A stretch of DNA of 36,431 bases from an uncultured Phycisphaerales bacterium (GTDB lineage: Bacteria > Planctomycetota > Phycisphaerae > Phycisphaerales > UBA1924): positions 1-36,431 of the forward strand of contig CALLYM010000096.1 of NCBI GenBank assembly GCA_937858155.1, read 5' to 3'. Numbering within the stretch: position 1 is the stretch's first letter; the number at the start of each line of letters is the position of its first letter. The notes below the pieces were generated by a model. It had not been told where the DNA came from. It ran no database searches and saw nothing but the letters and a program-made list of their open reading frames with translations. Of the stretch, positions 25,179 to 33,954 are shown piece by piece. The translations under genes were made by a program, and so were the position numbers.

Positions 25179-25664
25179 TCACGCTCTTTGCGCGAGGGTC
25201 CGCCGAAGCGATGCGTTCATACCCGCCGTGGGAGGAAGGCCGAGCATTTGCGCCGTTGCGCTCTGTCCTGCGCCCGCGACCGTCACGATCGCGTCCACAT
25301 CGTTCATTACTCCTGTGGTAGACATGTCCACCGGCCCCAGTACCGTCCGTGTGCCAACGTCCATGCGCAGGGCCTGCCCATCGATGAGGAAAACAGCCCG
25401 TCCGGCGCCGTTCGCCTCCGCGATGTCCGCGGCCGCACTGAGGCGTTCGACCTGGTCCTGGGTCAGTGTGATGCCGGACTCTTTCGTTGCCTGCACCTGG
25501 ACACCGCTCGCAACACTCCCCGCCCGGGCCTTGTCCAGTATGTTCTGAAAAGTCTCGCTCTGCGCGAGCTGGCGGATGATCGCCTGAGAGGCGACCCGCT
25601 GCGCGTTGCCGCTCCCGATGAGAGCCAGCGCGTCTGCGCCACCGATGAAGGGTGTGCTGGTCAT
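25179..25664 (-). CDS. TIGR02530-like flagellar operon protein
   Basis: This 161-aa protein sits between flgD and flgE, the usual place of the conserved flagellar operon protein TIGR02530. The core matches in outline: 'GITLTQDQVERLSAAADIAE', 'GAGRAVFLIDGQALRMDVGT', 'RTVLGPVDMSTTGVMNDVDA'. The usual 'SKHAxxRL' stretch before it is degenerate here ('VQVQATKESG'). The function of the family is not established; a role in hook assembly is likely from context. GGAG lies about 9 nt before the ATG, in the 12-nt gap to flgD. Confidence 0.7.
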   Translation of the reverse strand: MTSTPFIGGADALALIGSGNAQRVASQAIIRQLAQSETFQNILDKARAGSVASGVQVQATKESGITLTQDQVERLSAAADIAEANGAGRAVFLIDGQALRMDVGTRTVLGPVDMSTTGVMNDVDAIVTVAGAGQSATAQMLGLPPTAGMNASLRRTLAQRA

Positions 25665-25676
25665 GCGCGATCTCCT

Positions 25677-26099
25677 TCAGGGGGTGGTCGTGGTCGCCAC
25701 AGGCTTGGTGATCGTGTCGAGCCAGCCGATGGGGATGCGTTCCCCGGTCTCCAGCGTCAGCACGGGCCCGTTGGCGGTGCGCGACACCGACTTCACCGTC
25801 CCCGCGACGCGCTCGTAGGCGTCGCTCACGCCGGACACCGGCTGGCCGATCAGCGTGGCGGCGGAGGCAAATTCGTTTTGTGTCACCAGGTTCTTGAGGC
25901 TGCCCGACAGGTCTGTGTCACTCTGTATCGAGCGGATTGTGGATATCTGCTGGAGCAGCGCGTTGGTATCGTTGGGACTCATCGGGTCCTGGTGCGTGAG
26001 CTCACTGAAAATGATGCGCGTGAAGTCCTCCGTCGACATCGCGGAGAACCCGCTCGTGGGCGTCGAAGTGGACGTAGACCCAACCGCGTTGACAGCCAT
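25677..26099 (-). CDS. flgD: Flagellar hook-capping protein FlgD (short form)
   Basis: The N-terminal FlgD motif is clear: 'TEDFTRIIFSELTHQDPMSP' and 'NDTNALLQQISTIRSIQSDT', then 'ASAATLIGQPVSGV'. FlgD sits at the tip of the growing hook and guides hook-subunit assembly. At 140 aa it is much shorter than enteric FlgD (~230) and lacks the C-terminal Tudor/FnIII-like domains, a known variation. I use the ATG at 26099, with GAGGAG 9 nt upstream, rather than an in-frame ATG 19 codons earlier. The gap to fliK is 110 nt. Confidence 0.88.
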   Translation of the reverse strand: MAVNAVGSTSTSTPTSGFSAMSTEDFTRIIFSELTHQDPMSPNDTNALLQQISTIRSIQSDTDLSGSLKNLVTQNEFASAATLIGQPVSGVSDAYERVAGTVKSVSRTANGPVLTLETGERIPIGWLDTITKPVATTTTP

Positions 26100-26209
26100 G
26101 GCAAAGCTCCTCTTCTGGTGCCCGCGCGCACTGCACTCGGCCGGTGCGCAAGGCACGGCGGTCCGCCGCGCGCCAAAGCCCGATCCCCATCAGACCGCTG
26201 GTGTTGGTA

Positions 26210-27499
26210 CTACGCGACCCATTCCCATGCGCCGTCGACGCTTGTCATCGACGCGGGAACATCGGCCCACAGCGGCGCCTGGTTTTCCTGTGCATCCGTG
26301 CCGGATTCCGCCCAGTCTCCGCCGGGCGATGCTGTCCCCAGGGCGCTCCGCGCTTCCTGGTCATCGCGCGATGACTGCCCGGATCCGTCCGGTGTCATCG
26401 CCTGGGCTTCCGTGCCCGAAAGAGGTGCATGCCGCGCGTCCTGCGCAGGCGCCGGTGCTCCGCCCGGCTCGACCACAATGCGCTCCACCGTCAGTCCCTG
26501 CGCTTCCAGCGCAGTCTTCAGGAGGGGCAAAGAATCCACCAGCAATCCTCGTGCCGAATCTGTCTGTGCCCGCAGCGAAGCCTCCACGGTGGAGCCTTGC
26601 AGGCGAAGGTCTACCCGCAACTGACCCAGCCCCTCCGGCCGCAACCGCATCGTGACTTCACCGCCGCCCTTCTTGATGGCGATGCCTAGCCCTCGCGCCG
26701 CTGCGTCCGCCACCTGCTTCTGCTGTACCTGCGCCCGTGTGGGAGTTGCTGCGTGCGCCAACTTGTTGATAAATGCCCGGGAAGATGCGGCACGCTGAGC
26801 AGTCACACTCGTGTTCACGGCTGAAGTCTGCTGCTGTCCGGTCGGACCCCTTGCCAGACCGACTGCCGAAACAGGCCCCACGCCCTTCGATTCAGTGCTC
26901 GCGCTCGGATTCTTCGTGATAGGCTGACCGGCGAACGGCGACGCGGACATGGGCGTGTCTGGAGCGTTCTTATGCGCTTGCTCGCCACCACCTCGCGGAT
27001 GAGATGTCGCCTTGTCTTCCCGTTGGATAGGTGCCTGCCCGGCGCTCTTTGACTGCCGCCCATCCGTGTGAACCTCGACCCCACGCTCGTCCTTGTCGTC
27101 CTTTCGTTGCGATTGGCGCTGCTCCACTGATTCTCGCACGCCCTCGCCCTTGTTCGGCGCAGTCCGCAGTTCCTTTTCCGCAAGGTTCGTCGGATTGATC
27201 GCGGCCCCAGCAAGCAGTTCGTCGCCGCTCAGCTGCGCACCGGCCCCCCGCACCTTTGCCTTTGCAAGACGCGAGGGCGTGCCCTCTTCCTTGGCGGATG
27301 TATCCGCGCCAGGAAGAGAGGACGTGCGCATCAGCGCGATGAGCTGGGCAAAGGATGCCGTACCCGCGTCATCCCTCGCCCGCGATTCCTCCGCCTGGAG
27401 TTGATCCAAGTCCTGCGCACTTCCGCGCAGGCCCGGCGCAGGGCGTGCCGCTCCTTGCGCCCTTGAACCTGCAACCGCCGTGCTTTCGCCTGCAATCAT
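26210..27499 (-). CDS. fliK: Flagellar hook-length control protein FliK
   Basis: This 429-aa protein has a long, low-complexity, charged and Ser/Gly-rich N-terminus, the 'ruler' part. The C-terminal Flg_hook domain is seen in 'GGEVTMRLRPEGLGQLRVDL', 'RLQGSTVEASLRAQTDSARG' and 'LLVDSLPLLKTALEAQGLTV'. FliK measures hook length and switches export specificity. After the domain there is a 100-residue tail. The ATG overlaps the TGA of the MotE-like gene (ATGA). A sigma-54 motif lies within the coding sequence at 26542-26557, pointing toward flgD. Confidence 0.88.
   Translation of the reverse strand: MIAGESTAVAGSRAQGAARPAPGLRGSAQDLDQLQAEESRARDDAGTASFAQLIALMRTSSLPGADTSAKEEGTPSRLAKAKVRGAGAQLSGDELLAGAAINPTNLAEKELRTAPNKGEGVRESVEQRQSQRKDDKDERGVEVHTDGRQSKSAGQAPIQREDKATSHPRGGGEQAHKNAPDTPMSASPFAGQPITKNPSASTESKGVGPVSAVGLARGPTGQQQTSAVNTSVTAQRAASSRAFINKLAHAATPTRAQVQQKQVADAAARGLGIAIKKGGGEVTMRLRPEGLGQLRVDLRLQGSTVEASLRAQTDSARGLLVDSLPLLKTALEAQGLTVERIVVEPGGAPAPAQDARHAPLSGTEAQAMTPDGSGQSSRDDQEARSALGTASPGGDWAESGTDAQENQAPLWADVPASMTSVDGAWEWVA
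26542..26557 (-). promoter_or_regulatory. Sigma-54 -24/-12 motif inside fliK, toward flgD
   Basis: The minus strand reads CGGCACGAGGATTGCT: GGCAC, five bases, TTGC. Predicted transcription start is near 26531, about 430 nt before the flgD ATG. It lies in coding sequence and could be chance, but spacing and most bases match the other three sites. Confidence 0.4.
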
Positions 27500-28296
27500 G
27501 GGGTGGTCCCTGCGTCGGCACGGGCAAACTGCCCGCGCTTCCGCAGAGACTCAAGCAACTGGGCTGCCAGCGCGGGGCTGTCCTTCGCGAACTCGGTCAT
27601 GACTTTGGTCCGCGCCCGGTCGTCCATCGCGTTGAGGTACTCCACTGCGATCCGCGCACCGCTCTCCCCGGCGCTCTTGGGAACGCTGGCCTGCTCGAGC
27701 GTCGCGGGCATGTTCGCGCCCACCGGTGCCTCGGTTGACGCTTGCGCAGGCGTAGGGGCCGCGACTCCCGGCCCGATTATCTCCATCAGCAGCGACTTTG
27801 CCGCCGCCGGCTTGAGAGACTGCAGGATGTCGAGGGTCTTCTTGAACTGCTCCGTGCTCGCCAGCGCGGCGACCTGCTTCACCTGCTCGTCGAACGCCTT
27901 CTGGTCCGCCGTCAGCTGCGTGCGCTGGGTGTCCACCTCGGACCGGTCACGGGTCACGGCCTTCTGCAGGTCCTCCACCTCGCGCTTCAGACGCTCCAAC
28001 CTCTGACGGTCAAGCTCCGTCGCCTCCACACGGGCCGCGAGCTTCTCCGCGGCGGTCAGCGGCGGACGGGCCGCCTTCTCCGCTGCCTCTCGGTCCTTGA
28101 TCGCCTGCGCCTCATCCGCCTTCCGCTTCTCGCCCGCCGCGGCATCCTGCGCGATCGTGGGCGAGAGCAAGTTCCGCACCGCGCGTGCACGGTCCGCACT
28201 TAGGCGGTTGGTCGCCTTCAGCCATCCGAAAAAGCCCGCGACCGCCAGGAGGTTTGCAACCGCCACCACCGCGATGATGTTCCAGACTGTCTTCAT
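27496..28296 (-). CDS. MotE-like flagellar protein (membrane anchor, coiled coil, MgtE_N-like C-terminus)
   Basis: This 266-aa protein has a single N-terminal membrane segment ('VWNIIAVVAVANLLAVAGFF'). A long charged coiled coil follows (about residues 60-165, 'LERLKREVEDLQKAVTRDRS'). The C-terminal helical region ('RIAVEYLNAMDDRARTKVMT') resembles the MgtE N-terminal domain and, by the shared fold, FliG-like helices. Such MotE proteins next to fliJ are periplasmic or inner-membrane motor-associated proteins in non-enteric flagella. ATGA overlaps occur on both sides, with fliJ upstream and fliK downstream. The identification rests on topology and context. Confidence 0.7.
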   Translation of the reverse strand: MKTVWNIIAVVAVANLLAVAGFFGWLKATNRLSADRARAVRNLLSPTIAQDAAAGEKRKADEAQAIKDREAAEKAARPPLTAAEKLAARVEATELDRQRLERLKREVEDLQKAVTRDRSEVDTQRTQLTADQKAFDEQVKQVAALASTEQFKKTLDILQSLKPAAAKSLLMEIIGPGVAAPTPAQASTEAPVGANMPATLEQASVPKSAGESGARIAVEYLNAMDDRARTKVMTEFAKDSPALAAQLLESLRKRGQFARADAGTTP

Positions 28297-28787
28297 GCCG
28301 CATCCTCCAAAGAACCGTCATCGGCCGCGTGGTGATGTGCCCGCATCACCATCAGGTCGTCCATGGCCGCACCCTCCCGCCGCTTCTGTTCCGTGGTGAA
28401 TTCCTCGAACTGCCTCTCGCGCAGCAGCTCCACCGCCTTGCGCGCCTTCGCGGCCTCCAGCAGCTGGGCCCGGGCTTGCTCAAGGCGCTTATGCGCGCCC
28501 GCCAGCCGCAGCACGACCTGCTGCGCCCCTGTCGCCAAACGCAGAGACGCTCCCGCCTGGAACCGAACGCCGCGAAGGTCTAGGCGTGCCCGCGCCCCCC
28601 GGACGTTTGGCGCAAGCTGCTCCCGCAACTCTCTCTGTTCCGCGAGGATCGCCCGCTGCGCCGCACGCAGTTCGTTCTCCAGCCCCAGCCGCTCGCGCTC
28701 AAGAGCCGCGACTGCCACCTGCCGCTGACGCTCCACCGCCTGACGGGCACGCAGCAGCGGTTGTAAACGGAAGATAAAGCGTGCCAT
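28293..28787 (-). CDS. fliJ: Flagellar export chaperone FliJ
   Basis: This 164-aa protein is almost entirely helical and coiled coil and begins 'MARFIFRLQPLLRARQAVER', the characteristic FliJ start (F.F.L..lL..R). It connects the FliI ATPase ring with the export gate FlhA. The C-terminus contains a His cluster ('MRAHHHAADD'). GGGAGG lies about 9 nt before the ATG, within the last codons of fliI. The stop overlaps the next gene's start (ATGA). Confidence 0.88.
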   Translation of the reverse strand: MARFIFRLQPLLRARQAVERQRQVAVAALERERLGLENELRAAQRAILAEQRELREQLAPNVRGARARLDLRGVRFQAGASLRLATGAQQVVLRLAGAHKRLEQARAQLLEAAKARKAVELLRERQFEEFTTEQKRREGAAMDDLMVMRAHHHAADDGSLEDAA

Positions 28788-28793
28788 GCGCCG

Positions 28794-30188
28794 CTACCTC
28801 CCGCCTTTCTTGGTCGCCCCGGCCGCCGGAACCCGGCACGCCTCCTGCGTGTCCTTCGCGATCCGCACAAGCGTGCCCAACGACTTCTCGAACGGCTCGG
28901 TGTCGTCCTTGCCCTGCCTCAGCATGTCCACGATCCCGCGCTGCGCATCAATCGCAACGTCCGACTCACGGCTGCTCCCCCGCGCGTACGCACCGATCTG
29001 CACAAGGTCCTCCACGTCCTTGTAGATGGCCATCACCCGCGACACCTGCCGACGTGCCGACTGGTGTTCCGCGCTTGTCACATCGTCCGCCACGCGGCTC
29101 ACCGAGTCGAGGACATCCACCGCGGGGAAGTGCGCCCGCTGCGCCAGCTTCCGTGACAGGATCACGTGCCCATCAAGGATGCCGCGGGCCGCGTCCGCGA
29201 CCGGCTCGGTCATGTCGTCGCCCTCCACCAGGATCGTGTATAGGCCGGTGACGGACCCGCCCCGCGCGCCCGGCACCTCCATGGCCCCGGCACGCTCCAA
29301 GAGCAACGCCATCTGCGCGAACACGCTGGGCGTGTACCCCTTGCTGGTGGGCGGCTCGCCCGCCGACAGGCCGATCTGACGCTGCGCGTGCGCAAACCGG
29401 GTGATCGAATCCATCATGAGAAGCACATCGCGCCCTTCGTCGCGGAAGAACTCCGCCACCGTACACGCCAGCTTCGCCGCATGGATGCGCATCAGCGGCG
29501 ATTCGTCCCCCGTCGCGACCACGACCACGCTCCGCGACAGGCCCTGCGCGCCCAGACTGTGCTCGATGAAGTCCTTGACCTCACGCCCTCGCTCGCCGAT
29601 GAGGGCGATCACGTTGACATCCGCATTCGTCCGCCGTGCGATGGTGCCCAGGAGCGTGCTCTTGCCGACCCCGGGCCCCGCGAAGATCCCAAGACGCTGC
29701 CCCCGCCCCACGGGGGTCATGAGGTCCACCACGCGCAGCCCAGTCAGGAGCTGCTGAGAAATCCGCCGCCGGCGCATCGCCGCCAGAGGTTCAGGTGACA
29801 GTGGTCGGGGGGTGAGATCCCGTGCGCGTGCCGCGCCGTCGATCGGATCGCCCAGACCGTTCACGACCCTCCCCAGCATCGAAGAGCCCACCGGTACCGA
29901 CTGTGCGGCTTGGAGCGCACGCACCCGGTCCCCCGGTCGGATCTCCACCGTCTGCCCCAGCATCATCACGATGCTGTGCTCACGCGAGAACCCGATCACC
30001 TCGCCCAGCCGTCTCGGCGCCGCCCCACCACCGTGCGACGACGAGCCCACAACCTCGACCAGTGTGCCCACGGGCGCCGGCAGTTCTTCCACCAGCAGCG
30101 TCATGCCCCTGAGCGCACCGACGACGCCCTCCACACGCAGCGGCTGGAGCCGGCGAGCAATCTCCATCGCGGGTGCGAGAACGCTCAC
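28794..30188 (-). CDS. fliI: Flagellum-specific ATPase FliI
   Basis: This 464-aa F1-beta-like ATPase energises flagellar type III export at the cytoplasmic face. Walker A 'GPGVGKST' is at residues 171-178, and 'IGERGREVKDFIEHSLG' follows. Walker B is 'VLLMMDSITRFAHAQR'. 'ILSRKLAQRAHFPAVDVLDS' is the FliI/SctN signature. The open frame extends upstream, but the GTG at 30188 is the start: GGAGG lies ~6 nt before it and it overlaps the fliH stop as GTGA. The length is normal for the family (~440-460). Confidence 0.95.
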   Translation of the reverse strand: MSVLAPAMEIARRLQPLRVEGVVGALRGMTLLVEELPAPVGTLVEVVGSSSHGGGAAPRRLGEVIGFSREHSIVMMLGQTVEIRPGDRVRALQAAQSVPVGSSMLGRVVNGLGDPIDGAARARDLTPRPLSPEPLAAMRRRRISQQLLTGLRVVDLMTPVGRGQRLGIFAGPGVGKSTLLGTIARRTNADVNVIALIGERGREVKDFIEHSLGAQGLSRSVVVVATGDESPLMRIHAAKLACTVAEFFRDEGRDVLLMMDSITRFAHAQRQIGLSAGEPPTSKGYTPSVFAQMALLLERAGAMEVPGARGGSVTGLYTILVEGDDMTEPVADAARGILDGHVILSRKLAQRAHFPAVDVLDSVSRVADDVTSAEHQSARRQVSRVMAIYKDVEDLVQIGAYARGSSRESDVAIDAQRGIVDMLRQGKDDTEPFEKSLGTLVRIAKDTQEACRVPAAGATKKGGR

Positions 30189-30907
30189 GATGTGCCTCCA
30201 CTTGCCGAAGCGGCTGCACGCCCCACCAGCGCCTCCGCAATCCTGTCCAGCTGCGTCTCGATGCTCGCGTCCACCGCGCCACCCCCCGCCGTCTGCGCCA
30301 CGCACGATCCACGCGACACGCCCGCGTCCGCCCTCAGCTCCACATGCTCGGATCGGCCCTGTGAGACGAGGGGGAGCGCGTCGCGAACCATCGCCTCGTC
30401 TTCCGGGTGGACGCACAACACCAGCCGTGTCGAACGCGCGGCCGCGGCCGCGGCCGCCGCTGCCTGGTCCACCACCAGCGTCGGGTCCGCCTTGATCGCA
30501 CGCTTGACGACAATCCTCGTCAACAGGAGCGCGAGCGCCAGGACATCCTGCTTCGCCTCCGACACCATCGCGGCCCGTTGCTGCTCGAATGTCGCGAGCG
30601 CCGCACCCCACGCCTTGTTGAGCTGCTCCATCCGGGCCGCGCCCGCGGCACGGGCTTCCGCAGCCCCCACCGCACGCCCCTGCTCCAGACCTTCCGCGTG
30701 CCCGGCGTCGTACCCCTGCTTGTGCCCGATTTCTGCTGCGCCGTCGATGAGCCGTTGACGCTGCGCCAGCCCGTGGTCCACCGCGGCCTGGGCCTTCGCC
30801 CGAGCGCGGGCCATGATCGCCTCCGCCTGCGCATGCAGGTCGCCCAGGTCGAGCGTGACGGCGTGCTCGGCCATTCGGACCGCCTCGGATTGACGGATAA
30901 CTGCCAT
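30185..30907 (-). CDS. fliH: Flagellar assembly protein FliH
   Basis: FliH binds and regulates FliI and tethers it to the C-ring. This 240-aa protein has a charged N-terminal helix with Gly/Ala repeats ('GHKQGYDAGHAEGLEQGRAV', the GxxxG-type FliH repeat). A C-terminal half follows with 'ALALLLTRIVVKRAIKADPT' and 'LRADAGVSRGSCVAQTAGGG', as in FliH/SctL. A run of alanines near residue 150 is encoded by overlapping GCGGCC repeats. The ATG lacks a clear Shine-Dalgarno; a second ATG 11 codons later is possible. The start of fliI overlaps its stop. Confidence 0.88.
   Translation of the reverse strand: MAVIRQSEAVRMAEHAVTLDLGDLHAQAEAIMARARAKAQAAVDHGLAQRQRLIDGAAEIGHKQGYDAGHAEGLEQGRAVGAAEARAAGAARMEQLNKAWGAALATFEQQRAAMVSEAKQDVLALALLLTRIVVKRAIKADPTLVVDQAAAAAAAAARSTRLVLCVHPEDEAMVRDALPLVSQGRSEHVELRADAGVSRGSCVAQTAGGGAVDASIETQLDRIAEALVGRAAASASGGTS
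30438..30463. repeat. GCGGCC microrepeat in fliH (poly-Ala)
   Basis: Overlapping GCGGCC units encode a run of nine alanines. The unit is prone to slippage, but a change by whole codons would keep the frame. Confidence 0.6.
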
Positions 30908-30940
30908 GAGAAAGAACCCGAACCCCCGTACCCGCGACCG

Positions 30941-31984
30941 TTAGACCAGTTGCTCCGCGTCCCCCCCGCGGCCCTCGATAACGACGTCCCCGGACTCCTC
31001 GAGTCGGCGCACGATGTCCACGACCCGCTGCTGGGCCTGCTCCACGTCGCTCACGCGCACCGGGCCCATGTACTGCATGTCCTCCTTGATGAGCTGGGCC
31101 GCACGCTCCGACATGTTCTTGAATATCTTGTTCTTGAGCTCCTCGCTCGCCGTCTTGAGCGCCAGCGCCAGCTCGCTGTTGTCCACTTCCTTGAGCACCG
31201 CCTGGATGCCCTTGTCGTTGACCTTCTTGATGTCCTCGAACACGAACATCAGGCGGCGGATCTGCTCGACGAGGTCCGGGTCCTCGCCCTCGAGCCCGTC
31301 CATGATTGACTTCTCCGTCGAGCGGTCGACCAGGTTCAGGATCTCCGCGACCGTGGGCACGCCGCCCGCCTTTTCCATGCTCTGCATCAGCATGCTGCTG
31401 AGCCGGCTCTCCAGCCCCCGCTCCACCTCCTTGATCACCTCAGGGCTGGTCTGCTCCATGTTCGCCACTCGCTTGATCACCTCGATCTGCTTCTGCATGG
31501 GCAGGCCCGCGATGATCTCACTCGCCTTGTGGTGCGGCAGGTGGCACATGATGAGCGCGATCGTCTGCGGGTGCTCCTCCTGGATGAAGGTCAGCAGGTT
31601 GTCGCTCTCCGCCCGCTGCAGGAACGCGAACGGCGTCTTCTGCACCTGCGTCTGGATCTGGTTCAGCATCCGCTCGGCGGCCTTGCTGTCCGTCATCGAG
31701 TCAAGCAGGATCTTCTTCGCGTAATCAAGGCTCCCCTCATTGGCGTACTGGTTCGCCACCGTGATGTGGTAGAACTCCTCCACCACCTCCGATTGCAGCG
31801 TCCCCGGCACGCGCCCCAGGCTCGCCAATTCCCGCGTCACCTCTTCCACCGCCGCCGGCTCCAGGTTCTTGAGTACCGACGACGCCTTCTCCGGCCCCAC
31901 CGCCAGCAGCAGGATCGCCGCCTTGGTCACGCCCTCAAGGTCGCCGACAGTTGCGGGGAGTTTTTCACCTGGTTTGCGTGGCAT
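30941..31984 (-). CDS. fliG: Flagellar motor switch protein FliG
   Basis: FliG forms the upper C-ring and transmits torque from the stator. The family course is present: 'GVTKAAILLLAVGPEKASSV', 'LPHHKASEIIAGLPMQKQIE' (MgtE-like middle domain), 'EDPDLVEQIRRLMFVFEDIK', and the torque-helix region 'NKIFKNMSERAAQLIKEDMQ'. I place the start at the ATG at 31984; a GTG four codons upstream lies directly on the GGAGGA ribosome-binding site and is unlikely. The product is 347 aa, normal. It follows fliF by 26 nt. Confidence 0.95.
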   Translation of the reverse strand: MPRKPGEKLPATVGDLEGVTKAAILLLAVGPEKASSVLKNLEPAAVEEVTRELASLGRVPGTLQSEVVEEFYHITVANQYANEGSLDYAKKILLDSMTDSKAAERMLNQIQTQVQKTPFAFLQRAESDNLLTFIQEEHPQTIALIMCHLPHHKASEIIAGLPMQKQIEVIKRVANMEQTSPEVIKEVERGLESRLSSMLMQSMEKAGGVPTVAEILNLVDRSTEKSIMDGLEGEDPDLVEQIRRLMFVFEDIKKVNDKGIQAVLKEVDNSELALALKTASEELKNKIFKNMSERAAQLIKEDMQYMGPVRVSDVEQAQQRVVDIVRRLEESGDVVIEGRGGDAEQLV

Positions 31985-32010
31985 GATCGGGCTCACTCCT
32001 CCGGCGGGCG

Positions 32011-33759
32011 CTACTCCTCACGCTCGATCCAGCGGTTCAGCAGACGCGCCACGTTGTCGGGCGACTGACCAACCATCGTGTTGATCTGCTCCAGCATCTT
32101 CTGCGATTCCATGGTGTCGTCCCCCACCTCGATGCCCATCATCGCGCTCTCGCTCTCCTCCGCCTCGCCCACGATGTCGCTCCCACCGTCGATCGCCGGC
32201 GGCAGCCCCACCAGTTCCTCCGCCGTGGGCACCTCCACGCGCTTGCCGGACTTGCGGACTAGCGCGAACATCATCCCCAAGGCGATCAGGCTGATCACGC
32301 CCAGCAGCGCCTTGTCCAGGATGCTTCCCCCGCCACCACCGCCGCCCCCGGCGCTCGTGAGCGTCCCGATGATCCCGGCCGACTGCGGCGCCGGCGCCTC
32401 AAAGTCCATCGGGATCAGCGACACCCCCACCGACTGGTCCACCATCGCGTCGACCGCCTCTGGTTTCGCGTTCCTCATCCCCTGCATCGTGATCGCCCGT
32501 ACCTGCGGCTTGATAGACGCCTCTATCACCGGCCTCACCTTCTTTTCGAACGCGTCAGAAATCTCCTGCTCAGTCGGCTCCGGCGTTTGCCCGCCCGCCG
32601 CCGGCGTCGCAGCCCCCGCCGCAGACTTCACGACCCGCACCACAAAGCTCCGCGGCACATTCACCGAGACCGCGACCATCGTGGGGAAACCCCGCGGATC
32701 GACGACTGTCTCAACCTTGCTTCCGACGTGGTTCTCGCTCTCGACCTTGTTGGTCGTGTTCTGTGTCTTGCCCCCCTGGTTCGTCGTGGTGGAAACCTGC
32801 GCGATGTCCGCGGACTGATTGCTCTGCACGCCCGGCACGTCCGCCTTGGCTCCCCCACCCTCCGTGCTCGTGTCTTCCGTGGTCTCCTCCTTTCGGGGGA
32901 GAGACACCGTGCCCTGGCCTACCGGCAGGTTTGAGTTCGTCGTGCTCGTGACCTTTGTCACGTCGACCTGCGCCGTCACCGCGACCACCACACCCGGGAT
33001 GTAGGACAGCAGATCAGACACCTTCTGCTGGGTCTGACGCTCGACAAGCGCAGCGTGCTCGAGGTACGAGGACGACAAGGAGTCTTCATCACTCCGCGCC
33101 CTGCGCTGGTGCCCTGTCGCACCGTCAATGACACGCACAGACTCCATCGTCAACCCCGCACGGCTCCCGGCGATGAGTGACGCGATCGCGTCCACCGTTG
33201 CCTGCGGCACGGGCTCCCCCGTCTTCATCGCCACAGACACCGCCGCCGTCGGGCGACGCACCGCCTGCCCAAGCCCCTTGGGCTCGGGAACATCCAGGAA
33301 GACGTCCGCGGACGCGACACCCTTGTACCGCTGGATGGTCAATTCCAACTCGTTCTGCAGCGCCTCGTTGTAGAGCTTGTCGTTCTGCTCTCGCGTATTA
33401 GTCCAGCTCTGGTTGAGCAGGATGTTCCGGAACAAGATCGACTTGTCGTCGGGCAGGATGCCCGCCTCGGCCACCACCGCCCGCGCTTGCAGCACGTCCC
33501 CGGGCGCGATCATTAGCCGCCCGCCCTCCATCTTGGTCGAAAATCCATTGCCGGAAAGCAGCGTCTCAAACTGGCGTTGATCGGCGGGAGTGGCGCCCGG
33601 AAAGAGCTCTACAAGCGAAGGCCGCCGCGTCTGCTGGTACACAATCCAGAGCACAAGGCCCAGCGTGATCGCGACAAACACCACCAGCAGGCGGTGCGAA
33701 ACCTTCATCCGCCCGAACTGGGCCTGGATATTCCCAAGGATGTCCCGCAGCTTTCCCAT
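32011..33759 (-). CDS. fliF: Flagellar MS-ring protein FliF
   Basis: This 582-aa inner-membrane ring protein has two membrane segments: 'LLVVFVAITLGLVLWIVYQQ' near residue 25 and 'ALLGVISLIALGMMFALVRK' near residue 490. Between them are the ring-building motifs 'VELFPGATPADQRQFETLLS' and 'NELELTIQRYKGVASADVFL', a long Ser/Thr-rich loop, and just before the second helix a run of eight glycines ('SAGGGGGGGGS'). The C-terminus ends 'DNVARLLNRWI', the FliG-binding tail. I choose the ATG at 33759 (GGAGG 5 nt upstream) over an ATG four codons earlier. Confidence 0.95.
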   Translation of the reverse strand: MGKLRDILGNIQAQFGRMKVSHRLLVVFVAITLGLVLWIVYQQTRRPSLVELFPGATPADQRQFETLLSGNGFSTKMEGGRLMIAPGDVLQARAVVAEAGILPDDKSILFRNILLNQSWTNTREQNDKLYNEALQNELELTIQRYKGVASADVFLDVPEPKGLGQAVRRPTAAVSVAMKTGEPVPQATVDAIASLIAGSRAGLTMESVRVIDGATGHQRRARSDEDSLSSSYLEHAALVERQTQQKVSDLLSYIPGVVVAVTAQVDVTKVTSTTNSNLPVGQGTVSLPRKEETTEDTSTEGGGAKADVPGVQSNQSADIAQVSTTTNQGGKTQNTTNKVESENHVGSKVETVVDPRGFPTMVAVSVNVPRSFVVRVVKSAAGAATPAAGGQTPEPTEQEISDAFEKKVRPVIEASIKPQVRAITMQGMRNAKPEAVDAMVDQSVGVSLIPMDFEAPAPQSAGIIGTLTSAGGGGGGGGSILDKALLGVISLIALGMMFALVRKSGKRVEVPTAEELVGLPPAIDGGSDIVGEAEESESAMMGIEVGDDTMESQKMLEQINTMVGQSPDNVARLLNRWIEREE

Positions 33760-33954
33760 CCGGGCCTCCATGCCCTGCCAGACCAGCGCACTCCTTGCGC
33801 CGGTGCGAACGCCCCTGCGCGAACGCGCAGAGACACGTGCTAGCTTCGGCGTCCGAAGTTGTCAGGCTTGAAAGCGGACAAAGAATCACTGTGCGCGTCC
33901 GAGAACGGACACCCGCCGGTGCAAACCGCGCTCAAACTGCGCACACGCAGACGC

